A stretch of DNA of 64,000 nt from Achromobacter sp. Marseille-Q4962 (GTDB lineage: Bacteria > Pseudomonadota > Gammaproteobacteria > Burkholderiales > Burkholderiaceae_B): positions 1 through 64,000 of the forward strand of contig NZ_CALSFU010000020.1 of the NCBI RefSeq assembly GCF_943737005.1, in the 5' to 3' direction. A model generated the notes under the pieces. It was given only the letters and a program-made list of their open reading frames with translations. It did not search any database and had not been told where the DNA came from. Position 1 is the stretch's first letter, and each line of letters starts with the position of its first letter. Of the stretch, positions 18,787 through 28,185 are shown piece after piece. The translations under genes were made by a program, and so were the position numbers.

Positions 18787-19653
18787 TCAGGCCGCGCCGG
18801 CTCCGGAATCGGCGCGGCGTTCCTGGCCGGCTTCCTGTTTCGGCGCCTGGATCTCGCGCAGCGGAATGGGCGCCTGGAAGCCCGCCTGCTCCAGCGAGCA
18901 GCGGATCTGGTGATAGAGGCCCCAGCGCAGGTCCCAGTACTTGGCGGCATCCGCCCAGACGCGCACGGTCACGATGACGCCGCTTTCCTTGTAGTCGCTC
19001 ACCATGACGATGGGCTCGGGGTCCTTGAGCGCCAGCGGATGCGCCGTCACGATTTCCTTGAGCTTGGCCACCACGGCATTCAGGTCGTCGCCGTAGCGCA
19101 CGGGCACCGGCACGTCCAGGCGCCGCGTCTTGTTGCGGCTGTAGTTGGTGATGGTGGCGTTCCAGACCGTGCTGTTGGGCAGCGTGAGATGAATGCCGTC
19201 GACCTGCACCAGCCGCGTGAGAAAGAGTCCCACCTCTTCGACCGTGCCGTCCGCGCCCGAGCTGAGGGCCACGTATTCGCCCGCGCGGATGGGACGCAGG
19301 ATCAGCAGCATGATGCCGGCGGCGATGTTCTGCAGCGTGCCCTGCAGCGCCAGGCCCACGGCCAGGCCGGCCGCGCCCAGCACCGCGATCAGGCTGGCCG
19401 TCTGCACGCCGAAGCGCGCCAGCACCGCGATCAGGGTAAAGATGCGCACCGTCCACACCACGGTGGTCTGGAACATGGGAACGATGGTGGGATCGACGCG
19501 GCTGGAGCGCGTGGCCGCGCGCCGCACCCAATTGCCCAGCAGGGCCGACACCCACCAGCCGATGACGAGGATCAGCAGGGCCACGAGCACATTGATGCCC
19601 AGATCCACCAGCCTCGGCGCCCAGGTGTTGAATTCTCGCAAGACGTCGTCCAT
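18787..19653 (-). CDS. Small-conductance mechanosensitive channel, MscS family
   Basis: 288 residues, close to E. coli MscS (286). Three predicted membrane helices (LGINVLVALLILVIGWWVSALLG; VVWTVRIFTLIAVLARFGV; SLIAVLGAAGLAVGLALQGTL), the last with the Gly/Ala-rich pore pattern ending in NIAAGIMLLILRPIRAGEYV. The beta and alpha/beta cytoplasmic domains follow (TLPNSTVWNATITNYSRN). It protects against hypo-osmotic shock. A GC hairpin separates it from the DUF1513 operon upstream, so it is probably transcribed separately. Confidence 0.94.
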   Translation of the reverse strand: MDDVLREFNTWAPRLVDLGINVLVALLILVIGWWVSALLGNWVRRAATRSSRVDPTIVPMFQTTVVWTVRIFTLIAVLARFGVQTASLIAVLGAAGLAVGLALQGTLQNIAAGIMLLILRPIRAGEYVALSSGADGTVEEVGLFLTRLVQVDGIHLTLPNSTVWNATITNYSRNKTRRLDVPVPVRYGDDLNAVVAKLKEIVTAHPLALKDPEPIVMVSDYKESGVIVTVRVWADAAKYWDLRWGLYHQIRCSLEQAGFQAPIPLREIQAPKQEAGQERRADSGAGAA

Positions 19654-19801
19654 GGACTCTCCCGGTTAAAGCCAGAAACGGAACGGCCCGAGCGGGCCGC
19701 CTCCCGGGAAGGTTCCCGGGAAAAAACGACCGCAAACTTTATCAGATGCCCCCTGCGCGGCGCTGCCGCGGGGATGTCAAGGTTTGTAAGGAAATACCAC
19801 G

Positions 19802-19829
19802 CCGGCGCGCCGCGCAGGCGGCGCGCCGG
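19802..19829 (-). terminator. GC hairpin after the DUF1513 gene
   Basis: Perfect 12-bp inverted repeat CCGGCGCGCCGC / GCGGCGCGCCGG with loop GCAG, directly after the DUF1513 stop codon. On the minus strand it is followed by a weakly T-rich stretch rather than a clean T-run. It probably marks the 3' end of the imelysin operon. Confidence 0.5.
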
Positions 19830-19831
19830 GA

Positions 19832-20941
19832 TCAGGCCGGCACGCGCCGGAAATGGTTGTCCCAGGAAAGCCCGGGCGTGGGCGGCAGCACCTGCGCGGG
19901 CCGCGCGCCGGCCCGCGCGCGCAGCATCGCGCCCAGGCCGCTGGTGACGAAAAAACCACCCTCCGGCGCGGGCGCCACGCCGCAGCCGTCGGCGAGCTCC
20001 GTCGTGCCGAGGCAGCGGCCGCTCGCGGCGTCCCAGTACATGACCTGCCCGCCCACCGGGCTGGACGTGGCCACCACCGCGCCGCTCGCGTCCACCGACA
20101 CCGAGCCCACGTAATTGCGCATGCGGCGCAGGCTTTCGGCCGGGCCGGCGTACAGCTCGGGCCGGCCGCCGCGCCGGTGGCGGCCCACCAGCGCGGGCCG
20201 GTCTTCGGCGGGGCCGGCGTACTGGCAGCCGAACCACACGCTGCCGTCGCCCGCCAGGGCGAGGTGGCGGATGGAAAGGCGATGCCAGCGCGGATCCAGC
20301 TCCACGCGCTCGAGCAGTTCGCCCGTGGCGGCGTCCAGATAGGCCAGCGACGGCCGCATGGTGTCGAGGTTGAGCTCCAGCTTGCCGTAGTCGGGGTGCG
20401 TGAGAATGCCGCCGTTGGCCACGCACAGCGTTTTGCCGTCGGGCATGAGCACGACTTCGTGCGGGCCAATGCCGCCGCAGTCGTATTCTCCGATGCGGCG
20501 GTATCCGCCTTCGGGCGCGGCGTCGTAGATGCCCAGCACGCCGCGCCCGCCCTCGAAGTCGTTTTCGGTGGCGGCCAGCCGGCGCGCGCCGTCGAAGAAC
20601 ACGCCGTGGCCGAAGTAGTGCCGGTCGTCGGGCAGCGGCAGCGGGCGCGGCGCTTCCTTGCCGTCCAGGCGGAAAGCCAGCGCGAAGAACCCGGGTTGGC
20701 GTCCGAACACCACGCCGCGCCGGCCCGCGGGGTCGATGGCGAAACTGTGGCCGCGTTCGGGCATGGGCACGACCAGGCGGTCGCGCCCGGCGGCATCGAT
20801 GACGGCCGCCTCGTCCCGCCCGTCGCGCTTGCGGGCGCTGAGATAGAGGGGCCCTGCGGCGGGCAGCGCCGCCAGCGCGGCGGCGGGGCCCAGGCCCAGC
20901 GCGGCGGCCAGGCCCAGGAAGCGGCGGCGGTCAATCTCCAT
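19832..20941 (-). CDS. DUF1513 family exported protein (beta-propeller-like)
   Basis: 369 residues. The N-terminus MEIDRRRFLGLAAALGLG has a twin-arginine motif, so Tat export is likely. The body has repeated blade-like segments (IGPHEVVLMPDGKTLCVANGG; RHLALAGDGSVWFG; VGSVSVDASGAVVATSSP), consistent with a WD40/YVTN-like propeller. Function unknown; DUF1513 genes regularly accompany imelysin and di-haem genes, as here. It overlaps the preceding imelysin gene by 11 bp and ends the operon. Confidence 0.88.
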   Translation of the reverse strand: MEIDRRRFLGLAAALGLGPAAALAALPAAGPLYLSARKRDGRDEAAVIDAAGRDRLVVPMPERGHSFAIDPAGRRGVVFGRQPGFFALAFRLDGKEAPRPLPLPDDRHYFGHGVFFDGARRLAATENDFEGGRGVLGIYDAAPEGGYRRIGEYDCGGIGPHEVVLMPDGKTLCVANGGILTHPDYGKLELNLDTMRPSLAYLDAATGELLERVELDPRWHRLSIRHLALAGDGSVWFGCQYAGPAEDRPALVGRHRRGGRPELYAGPAESLRRMRNYVGSVSVDASGAVVATSSPVGGQVMYWDAASGRCLGTTELADGCGVAPAPEGGFFVTSGLGAMLRARAGARPAQVLPPTPGLSWDNHFRRVPA

Positions 20942-22034
20942 CGAGCGCGTTGAATCCTATGGTGACGCCCACGGCGGGGGCGAGATCCTGGTCCACGATG
21001 GCCTTGGCGTTCTTGAGCGTGACCGCGGCCAGGTTCACCGCGCGCCAGCCTTCGGCGGATGCCAGCGCGGCCTCGATGTCGGGCGGCGCCTCGCGCAGCG
21101 CCCGGGCGGCGCGCGCCAGCTCGCCGCGCACCGAATCGCCGATCCAGGCGCTTGCCTCGGGCAGGGGATAGCGGCCCGCTTCGTAGAAAGCGCGCATGCC
21201 GTCCAGGCCCGCCGACAGCGTGCGCAGGGCCAGCCCGCTGCGCCAGAACGCCGCGCGCCTGGGCCGCGCGGACGCGGGGTCCTGGCCGAGCGTCGGCAGG
21301 AGCTTGATATCGCGCGCGAACTGCAGGCCGGTGGAAAGCGATTTGACCGCCTCGGCGGCCACTTCCTGCGCGTCGCGGTACAGGGCGTTGCCCGGCTCGG
21401 GCCGGGCGAACTGTCGTCCGAAATCCGCGCCGGGACGCCAGGCCTCGTCCACCTCGGCGGAAATCGCCGCCACGTTGGCGGCCACCGCCCGCGCATACCC
21501 GCAGGCATAGGCGGCGGCCGGCGCCTGCGGCTCGGCCAGCAGCGCCGGCTCGCCGTAAAGCGTGTACTCGAGGGCGGGCAGCCCCTGCACGGCCACGCTG
21601 CGCGCGGCGAGCGCGCCGGGCGCCAGCAGGGCCGCGTCCTGTTCGGCCAGCAGCGCCCTTACCTGGCGCGGCATGACCCCGCGCGCGTCGGGCCAGAAAA
21701 CCAGGCGCTCATAGCGGTTGCCTTGCACCAGCGGACCGAAGCGCAGGAACTCGACGCCGGACCACGCCGTCGCCAGGCGAGCGAAGGCGTCGCCCACGGC
21801 CCGCGCGCCCGCGGCGTCGCGCTTGCCGCACCAGCCAGCCAGGGTCTGCTCCATGCCGGCGGCCGCCTCGCGCAGCGCCGCTGCCGCGGGACGGACGTAG
21901 CCGCCCGCCAGCCGCTCGCCGAGATCGGCGGGCAGGCCGGCCGCCGCGGCGGGCAGCGCCAGCGAGGCGAAAGCCAGGGCGCGGAGGGGGTTGACGAAAC
22001 GGCGGCCGGCGCGGACCGCGAGGGAAAGAGACAT
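20931..22034 (-). CDS. Imelysin-like exported protein (second copy)
   Basis: 367 residues from the ATG at 22034, which has CGGAG eight bases upstream; an ATG at 22052 lacks a site. Signal peptide region ALAFASLALPAAAAGLP. The imelysin fold is indicated by the DAFARLATAWSGVEFLRFGP helix and VQGLPALEYTLYGE, which occupies the place of the GxHxxE motif but lacks its His and reads LPALEY. Imelysin/IrpA proteins are periplasmic or lipoproteins connected with iron uptake in other bacteria; biochemical role not settled. The gene lies between the di-haem gene (44 bp) and the DUF1513 gene (11-bp overlap). Confidence 0.85.
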   Translation of the reverse strand: MSLSLAVRAGRRFVNPLRALAFASLALPAAAAGLPADLGERLAGGYVRPAAAALREAAAGMEQTLAGWCGKRDAAGARAVGDAFARLATAWSGVEFLRFGPLVQGNRYERLVFWPDARGVMPRQVRALLAEQDAALLAPGALAARSVAVQGLPALEYTLYGEPALLAEPQAPAAAYACGYARAVAANVAAISAEVDEAWRPGADFGRQFARPEPGNALYRDAQEVAAEAVKSLSTGLQFARDIKLLPTLGQDPASARPRRAAFWRSGLALRTLSAGLDGMRAFYEAGRYPLPEASAWIGDSVRGELARAARALREAPPDIEAALASAEGWRAVNLAAVTLKNAKAIVDQDLAPAVGVTIGFNALDGD

Positions 22035-22078
22035 CGAAACGACTCCGTTCATGGCGGCGGCGAAAAAAAAGGCTGCAT

Positions 22079-23581
22079 TCAGAGCGACTCCAGGAAGCGG
22101 ATCAGGTCGGCGCGCTCTTCGGGCGTCATGGCCACCACGCGGTCGCGCGCGGCCTGCGCCTCGCCGCCATGCCACAGCACGGCCTCCAGCAGCGTGCGGG
22201 CGCGTCCGTCGTGCAGCCAGGTGGCGGTGGGGTTCACGCTGCGGGTCAGGCCTATGCCCCACAACGGCGGCGTGCGCCAGTCCCGGCCCGTGGCCTGCCC
22301 GTCGGATACCCCGTCGGCCAACCCGTCGCCCATGTCGTGCAGCAGCATGTCGGTATAGGGCCAGATGAGCTGGAAACGGTGCTCGGGCTGGCGCGCGTTG
22401 CGGCTCGTGACGTACTTGGGCACATGGCAGGCGACGCAATTGGCTTCATAGAACAGCTTCTTGCCCGCCAGCACGCGCGGATCGCCGGCGTCGCGGCGGG
22501 CCGGCACGGCCAGGTTGCTGGAGTAGAAGGAAACGAAATCCATCAGGCGCGCCGGCACCTCGTGCTCGCCCAGGTGCGGCTGCGCGCCGTGGGGCATGTC
22601 CAGACAGGCCGCCTGCGCGGCGGTGCATTCGCCGGAGTGCCGCGGAAAGAGCGGCGTGGACAGGCCCATGTCGTTGGAAAAAGCCGATGCGCTCTGCTGT
22701 TCCACGGAAGGCTGGCCCGCCTTGAGGTTGAAGCGGCCCAGCACGCGCTTGCCGGTGCGCGCGTCGACGACCCAGTTCGGCTTGCCCACGATGCCGTCGC
22801 GCTTGTCCGCGCCCACGTTGGCCAGGATGTCGGCCTCGTGGATGGCTTCGAGCAGGCCCAGCCCGATCATGGGCGGCGCCAGCCGGGGAGAGAGCTGCGT
22901 GTCGGCCCGCATCGGCCCGTAGCCCAGGTTCTCGATGCGGTAGACGGGTTTCATGAGGGTCGCGGTCTCGCCCCCGTTCAGCGCCACGGGGACCGGCTCG
23001 TATTCGATTTCCATGCGGCCCTCGGCGGGCAGTCCGGCCACGGCGAAGTTCTGCAGCTGCACGCCGTACACGGGTTCGGGCAGCGCGGCGATCTCGCCGG
23101 GCGCGAGTTCCGCCCGGCCGCGGTCGGGGCCTCCGGGCACCGCCAGGCGCAGCAGCAGGGCCACCGTATCGGCGCGCTCCAGCGGATCGAAGCCAGGCAC
23201 CGAGCCGCGCCCGTCCTTGGTGTGGCAGCCTTGGCAGGAACGCGCGTTGAACAGCGGCCCCAGCCCGTCGGACGCCTGCGTGGAGGACGGCGCCGACACC
23301 CAATCCTTGCGAAACAGCCCGTTGCCCACCTGGAACTGCTGGCGGCCCTCGAAATCCAGATTGGCCGAGGGATGGGAAAAGATGTCCGCGTTGAGCAGCT
23401 TGTTGGTCGTGGCCGCGCCGGCCTGCATGACCTCGAACTTCTCGGGCTGCGAGAAATCGCGCGTGGGCGCGGTGACGGCCCGCACGCGCCCGAGATCCCG
23501 GGGATTCAGGTCGTCGCGCACGGGCTGGGCGGCGGCGGCGTGGGCCGACGCCGCCAGCATGACGGCGACTGCGAGCTTCAC
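22079..23581 (-). CDS. Di-haem oxidoreductase (DUF1111, c-type cytochrome)
   Basis: 500 residues from a GTG start at 23581 that overlaps the stop of the first imelysin gene by 4 bp. Signal peptide (LAVAVMLAASAHAAAAQ). Two haem c sites are visible: SCQGCHTKDG about residue 100 and NCVACHVPKYV about residue 380, in a protein of the DUF1111 / thiol-oxidoreductase type related to MauG/peroxidases. It is probably a periplasmic electron-transfer enzyme. The association imelysin-DUF1111-imelysin-DUF1513 suggests a role in periplasmic iron oxidation or uptake (inference). Confidence 0.9.
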   Translation of the reverse strand: MKLAVAVMLAASAHAAAAQPVRDDLNPRDLGRVRAVTAPTRDFSQPEKFEVMQAGAATTNKLLNADIFSHPSANLDFEGRQQFQVGNGLFRKDWVSAPSSTQASDGLGPLFNARSCQGCHTKDGRGSVPGFDPLERADTVALLLRLAVPGGPDRGRAELAPGEIAALPEPVYGVQLQNFAVAGLPAEGRMEIEYEPVPVALNGGETATLMKPVYRIENLGYGPMRADTQLSPRLAPPMIGLGLLEAIHEADILANVGADKRDGIVGKPNWVVDARTGKRVLGRFNLKAGQPSVEQQSASAFSNDMGLSTPLFPRHSGECTAAQAACLDMPHGAQPHLGEHEVPARLMDFVSFYSSNLAVPARRDAGDPRVLAGKKLFYEANCVACHVPKYVTSRNARQPEHRFQLIWPYTDMLLHDMGDGLADGVSDGQATGRDWRTPPLWGIGLTRSVNPTATWLHDGRARTLLEAVLWHGGEAQAARDRVVAMTPEERADLIRFLESL

Positions 23582-24876
23582 TTGAAAACCGCGTCCGGAT
23601 TGTCGAGGCTGTCGGACCCTTCGATGGCAACCTTGCCCAGATCCAGCAGCGTGATCACGCGCTCCAGGCTGCGGGTCTGGTCGACGAGGCGGTCGATGGC
23701 GGCCTGCACCACCGCGTTGCCCTCCTTGTTGCCCTGCGCGATCATCTGGTCGTAGGTTTCGACCTTGTCGGCGCGGTCGCGGATGGCCTGCATGGCGGCC
23801 ACGGTGGCGTCGAGCTTGGCGCGCACCTCGGCGTCGAGCTTGGGATCCCGGGCCTTGACCAGGTCGGACAGGCTGGGGCCGGAGACGGTCTTGCCGTCCA
23901 CGCGCGCATACTTGCCCAGGTACACGTTGCGAATGCCGATCTGGTTGTAGTAGTGCGAGTTGTGCGTGTTGTCGGAGAAGCAGTCGTGCTCTTCTTCGGG
24001 ATCGTGCAGCATCAGGCCCAGCTTCATGCGCTCGCCCGCCAGCTCGCCGTACGAGAGGCTGCCCAGGCCGGTCAGCATGGCCGCCAGCCCGGCCTTGGGA
24101 TCTTCCTGCACCGCCTTGCGCGCGGCGCCGTCCGGTTTCCAGTTGGCCGCCATTTCGGCCAGGTCGTCCACGAGCAGCTGGGTGACGGCCTTCAGGAACT
24201 CCACGCGGCGTTCGCAATTGCCGCCCGTGCAGTTGGCGGGATCGAAGTCGGTATGGGGACGGTTGCCGGAATGCCGCTCCTGGGGCGTGCCCTTGCGGCC
24301 GGCCGGCGCCGGGCCGGTGCCATTCAGATCCTGGCCCCACAGCAGGAATTCGATGGCGTGGTAGCCGGTGGCCACGTTGGCCTCGTTGCCGTCGGCCTCG
24401 TGCAACACTTCGGACAGCAGCTGGGGCGTGATCTTGCTGGCGTCCACGGTCTTGCCGCCCACCGAGATCTTGGCGTTGGCGATGACGTTGACCGCGTAAT
24501 AGGCGTTTTCGTCGTTTTCGGTGCCGTAGGAGGCGTCCACGTAGTCGATCAGGCCCTCGTCCAGCGGCCAGGCATTCACGCGGCCCTCCCAGTCGTCCAC
24601 GATGGGGTTGCCGAAGCGGTAGGCTTCGGTCTGCTGGTAGGGCACGCGCGCCTGCAGCCACGCCTCGCGGGCGGCCTTCAGCGTGTCGGCGCCGGGCTTG
24701 GCCACCAGCGCGTCGATGGCGGCCTGCAGCTTGCGGGCCGAGGCCAGCGAATCTTCATAGCCGGCCAGCGCCAGGTCGGCGTAATTGGCGACCACCGCCT
24801 TCGGCTCCGCGGCGGCGTGCGCCGCTCCCCCGAACACCGCCGCCGCGAGCGCGGCCCCCAACAGCAACTTGCGCAT
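23578..24876 (-). CDS. Imelysin-family exported protein (first copy)
   Basis: 432 residues with signal peptide MRKLLLGAALAAAVFGGAAHA. The imelysin signature is well kept: VPYQQTEAYRFGNPIVDDWEG, LHEADGNEANVATGYHAIEFLLWGQD (GxHxxE), and a C-terminal helical repeat with HDCFSDNTHNSHYYN. First gene of the four-gene operon. An AT-rich dyad (24951-24965) lies 75 bp upstream and may be the operator. Confidence 0.93.
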   Translation of the reverse strand: MRKLLLGAALAAAVFGGAAHAAAEPKAVVANYADLALAGYEDSLASARKLQAAIDALVAKPGADTLKAAREAWLQARVPYQQTEAYRFGNPIVDDWEGRVNAWPLDEGLIDYVDASYGTENDENAYYAVNVIANAKISVGGKTVDASKITPQLLSEVLHEADGNEANVATGYHAIEFLLWGQDLNGTGPAPAGRKGTPQERHSGNRPHTDFDPANCTGGNCERRVEFLKAVTQLLVDDLAEMAANWKPDGAARKAVQEDPKAGLAAMLTGLGSLSYGELAGERMKLGLMLHDPEEEHDCFSDNTHNSHYYNQIGIRNVYLGKYARVDGKTVSGPSLSDLVKARDPKLDAEVRAKLDATVAAMQAIRDRADKVETYDQMIAQGNKEGNAVVQAAIDRLVDQTRSLERVITLLDLGKVAIEGSDSLDNPDAVFK

Positions 24877-24950
24877 GGACTTTCTCCCGTATGGCGGGCG
24901 CGCCGCCCCGCGACGGCGCGCCCTGACTCGAATCTTGTGGATGCGAGTGT

Positions 24951-24965
24951 AAACAATTTTTGTTT
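24951..24965. promoter_or_regulatory. AT-rich dyad upstream of the imelysin operon
   Basis: AAACAA-TTT-TTGTTT, a perfect dyad in an AT-rich island of otherwise very GC-rich DNA, 75 bp before the first imelysin start. It is placed like a promoter operator. It does not closely match the classical Fur box, so regulation by iron is only an inference from the operon content. Confidence 0.35.
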
Positions 24966-25084
24966 GCCATTCAGAAGACCGTCAGGTAGCTGACATTTTT
25001 CCGAACAATACCGGCTGCGGCCGCGCGCGAAAACGCCGGCGCGGGACGGCCCGGACCGGCGTTTTCAGGAAGCGCGCGCCGCGT

Positions 25085-26410
25085 TCAGCGCTGCAGGGGC
25101 GACTTGCCCGTTTCCCGCGCGGCCAGCACGGCCACCGCCGTGACGACCAGCGCCAGCGTCACATAGACCGAAATGGCCAGCGTCGACTGCCAGGACTTGA
25201 ACACGCTGGCGATGATCAGCGGCGCGAAGCCGCCGCCCAGGATGCCCGCCAGCGTGTAGGCCAGCGACGCGCCGGCATAGCGCACCCGGCCCGGGAACTG
25301 CTCGGCGACGAAGGCCGCCTGCGGGCCGTACATCATGGCGTGCACCAGCAGCCCGCCCGCCACCGCGGCGCAGATGGCCACGGGATGGGCCTGGTCCATC
25401 AGCACGAAGAACACGAAGGCCCACGCCATGCCCAGCACCGCGCCGGCGAGGTACACCGGGCGTCGGCCCACTTTGTCGGAGAGATGCCCGAACAGCGGCA
25501 CCGCGACCGCGTTCAGGGCCGAGCCCAGCATGGTCGCGCCCAGCGCCATGGGACGCGACAGGTGCAGCACACTGGTCACGTAGGTCAGCGAGAACACCAC
25601 CACCAGCGCGTACAGCACGTCCGAGCCGATGCGCGAGCCGCCGGCAATGAGCAGCTGCCGCCAGTACGCGCCGAGCACTTCCTTGATGGGCGTCCTGGCG
25701 GTTTCGCGCTTCTGCTCCATTTCGCGGAACACCGGCGTTTCCTCCACGCCGCGGCGCAGCCAGAGCCCGAAGCTCACCAGCGCGACGCTGGCGATGAACG
25801 GCACCCGCCAGCCCCAGGCCTGGAACTCCTCCGGCGCCAGCCACGCCGACACCGCGGCGATGAAGCCCGTGCCGATCAGCGTGCCGCAGGACGGCCCGAT
25901 CTGGGTGAAGGAGGCGTTGCGGCCGCGCTGGTCCGGCTTGCCGTGCTCCATGGACAGCAGCACCGCGCCGGCCCATTCCCCGCCCAGCGCCACGCCCTGC
26001 ACGAAACGCAGCGCCACCAGCGCAATGGGCGCCCACACGCCCCACGTGGCGTAAGTGGGCAGCATGCCCATCAGCCCGGTCGAGGCGCCCATGATGACCA
26101 GCGTGGTCACCAGCACGAACTTGCGGCCCAGGCGGTCGCCCAGGTGGCCGAAGACGAAGCCGCCCAGCGGCCGCGACACATAGCCCACGGCATAGGTCGA
26201 GAAAGCCAGTATGGTGCCCGTCAGCGGATCGAAGGACGGGAAGAAGATCGCGTTGAACACCAGCGCCGCCATCAGGTTGTAGATGGTGAAGTCGTACCAC
26301 TCCAGCGTGGTGCCGACCGAGCTGGCCATCGCCAGGCGCTTCATCTTGCCCTGGCCGTGCGCAACCCCGGCCCGGACGGACGCCGGGCCGCGCAATGCGT
26401 TTTCTGTCAT
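25085..26410 (-). CDS. MFS transporter, metabolite:H+ symporter (MHS) family
   Basis: 441 residues with 12 hydrophobic helices. MHS/ProP-type signatures: SVGTTLEWYDFTIYNLMAA, GFVFGHLGDRLGRKFVL (loop 2-3) and GVALGGEWAGAVLL, later GHLSDKVGRRPVYL. Such proteins import organic acids, shikimate or betaines with protons; substrate not predictable. The gene follows an EthD-like gene by 62 bp, so the pair may serve uptake and conversion of one compound. The 3' end lies 208 bp from the imelysin operon start. Confidence 0.92.
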   Translation of the reverse strand: MTENALRGPASVRAGVAHGQGKMKRLAMASSVGTTLEWYDFTIYNLMAALVFNAIFFPSFDPLTGTILAFSTYAVGYVSRPLGGFVFGHLGDRLGRKFVLVTTLVIMGASTGLMGMLPTYATWGVWAPIALVALRFVQGVALGGEWAGAVLLSMEHGKPDQRGRNASFTQIGPSCGTLIGTGFIAAVSAWLAPEEFQAWGWRVPFIASVALVSFGLWLRRGVEETPVFREMEQKRETARTPIKEVLGAYWRQLLIAGGSRIGSDVLYALVVVFSLTYVTSVLHLSRPMALGATMLGSALNAVAVPLFGHLSDKVGRRPVYLAGAVLGMAWAFVFFVLMDQAHPVAICAAVAGGLLVHAMMYGPQAAFVAEQFPGRVRYAGASLAYTLAGILGGGFAPLIIASVFKSWQSTLAISVYVTLALVVTAVAVLAARETGKSPLQR

Positions 26411-26472
26411 GCTGTTCCCCTGGTTGAATATGTGGCCGGGCGCGGCCGGAGGGGCGCCCGGCGGCGCCGGCG

Positions 26473-27150
26473 TCAGCGCAGGTCGGCCGCGTTGAGCTTC
26501 CAGCCCAGCGCCATCAGCCACGCGTCGGCGGCGCGCGCGCCCAGCGTCTCGCGCGCCCGGGCGCGCAGCGCCCGCGCGGCGGCCTCGGTGCCGGCCTCGA
26601 TGACGAAAATCGGATCGAGCCTGCGGTTCTCCGGCGACTCGCGCGGCAGCGGCGTGCTCAGGGACGCGTCGGGCGTCAGCAGATACGCATGGACGAAACC
26701 GTCGATCTCCGCCAGGGCCGCGCCCAGCGCCTGGGCCTGCGCCTGCAGCGCGTCGTCGGAAGCGGCCAGCGGCAGCACCGCGAGATGGCTGCCGCTGCCC
26801 ATGCCGGTTTGCGCCGTCACGGCGCAGACGCGTCGCATGGGATCGCGCATGCGGTCCAGGTTGGCCACCGACCACGGCGTCTGGCGCTGGAACGCGGCGC
26901 GGTAGGCGTCGGAAGTGAAGGCGTCCAGCGACCGGGTCAGGTACAGGCCGAGGTATTTGCGGCCGCCTTCCAGCGAGAAATAGCGGGCGCCGGACAGGAA
27001 GCCCGGAATGCGCACGCGCTCTTCGACGTGCTCGCGGTCGTACCAGCGGTTGAAATCGCGCTCGTCGGCGGCCGGGTCCAGGTCGCAGGCCACGAACAGC
27101 ATGCCTTGCGGTCGCGGCGGCGAGGACGGGGAATTGACGGTATGGCTCAT
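26473..27150 (-). CDS. Conserved hypothetical protein, dimeric alpha-beta barrel (EthD-like)
   Basis: 225 residues from the ATG at 27150; a longer reading frame upstream has no ribosome site. It begins GMLFVACDLDPAADERDFNRWYDREHVEERVRIPGF, the N-x-W-Y-D-x-E-H-V pattern of EthD/DUF4286-like ferredoxin-fold proteins, and a second similar half follows (LAVLPLAASDD...). Members bind or degrade small aromatic or lipid-like ligands; the reaction is unknown here. Located between a LysR regulator and an MFS transporter on the same strand. Confidence 0.7.
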   Translation of the reverse strand: MSHTVNSPSSPPRPQGMLFVACDLDPAADERDFNRWYDREHVEERVRIPGFLSGARYFSLEGGRKYLGLYLTRSLDAFTSDAYRAAFQRQTPWSVANLDRMRDPMRRVCAVTAQTGMGSGSHLAVLPLAASDDALQAQAQALGAALAEIDGFVHAYLLTPDASLSTPLPRESPENRRLDPIFVIEAGTEAAARALRARARETLGARAADAWLMALGWKLNAADLR

Positions 27151-27273
27151 GGAATGAAGTGGCGGTCCTGCGTTGACGAAAGACCTCATCTTCGATCCGG
27201 GGCGCGCTTCGGACAAACGAGTTATTTTTTGTCCGCGGCAACAGAATTACTGAAAGCCATCTAGGGGATAACA

Positions 27274-28185
27274 CTATTGCGCGGAACCGAAATCCGGCTC
27301 CCGCACCGACGAGGTGAACTGATCCGAGGCCCGGCACGCCATTTCCGCCACCAGCCGGATCGCGTCCGACCCCGCGCCCTCCAGATAGCTGACCACCAGC
27401 AGTTGCGGCGGCACGATCACGTCGCTGCGTATGACCTGCACCTCGCCGCGCGCCACGTATTCGTAGATGGGCGGCAGCGGCACCAGGGCGCGGCCGAAAC
27501 CGCCGCGCACCAGGCGCGCCAGCGCCGAGATCGAACTCACGCAATGCACCTTGCCCAGCGGGATGCCCGCCTCGCGAAACAGCGCCTTCAGGGCCTCGTG
27601 CGGCTGCGAGCCCGGGCTCATGGTCAGCACGGGCTCGGCGAGCAGTTGCCTCACGGGCAGGAAAGCCTCGTCGCCCGCCGGGCCCACCCAGCCCATTTCC
27701 ATGGGCAGGCACGGCGTGCTGATGATGCCTGCGCCGCTGAGATGGTCGGTCTGCAGGGCGATGTCCAGCGTGCCTTCGCGCAGCCCGCGATGCAGGGCGC
27801 GCGTGGTTTCCGAGGTGAGCTGGACCTCGATGCCCGGGTAGGTGGAGCGCAGGTTCGTGAGAAAGCCGATCAGCCAGGTGTGCACCACCGTCTCGATGGC
27901 GCCGATGCGCACCAGCCCGAACACCTCGTCGCCACGCCTGCCCAGCGACAGGATCTGCTGCCGCAGCTCCAGCAGGCGCTCGCCGTAGTCCAGCAGGCGC
28001 GTGCCGACCGCGGTGAGCCGCAGTTCCTTGGCATCGCGCTCGAACAGGCGCGCGCCGATGTCCTCTTCGAGCGAGGCGATGCGGTTGGCCACCGCCGCCT
28101 GGGTGATGTGCAGCCGGTCGCTGGCGGCGCGGAAACTGCCCAGCCTGGCCGACCACAGGAATGCTTCGACAAAACGCGTATTCAT
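27274..28185 (-). CDS. LysR-family transcriptional regulator
   Basis: 303 residues. Helix-turn-helix at 1-60 (FVEAFLWSARLGSFRAASDRLHITQAAVANRI) and a C-terminal co-inducer domain (LVRIGAIETVVHTWLIGFL; SSISALARLVRGGFGRALVPL). The ATG at 28185 gives the standard N-terminus. It is divergent from the ABC transporter-AtzGE operon and lies upstream of the EthD-MFS pair; either could be its target. Confidence 0.92.
   Translation of the reverse strand: MNTRFVEAFLWSARLGSFRAASDRLHITQAAVANRIASLEEDIGARLFERDAKELRLTAVGTRLLDYGERLLELRQQILSLGRRGDEVFGLVRIGAIETVVHTWLIGFLTNLRSTYPGIEVQLTSETTRALHRGLREGTLDIALQTDHLSGAGIISTPCLPMEMGWVGPAGDEAFLPVRQLLAEPVLTMSPGSQPHEALKALFREAGIPLGKVHCVSSISALARLVRGGFGRALVPLPPIYEYVARGEVQVIRSDVIVPPQLLVVSYLEGAGSDAIRLVAEMACRASDQFTSSVREPDFGSAQ

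Noticed and set aside
19702-19721. TCCCGGGAA-GG-TTCCCGGGA hairpin taken as a terminator
   Set aside because: It is followed by A on the plus strand and preceded, not followed, by T on the minus strand, so it does not fit an intrinsic terminator; it lies in the mscS upstream region.
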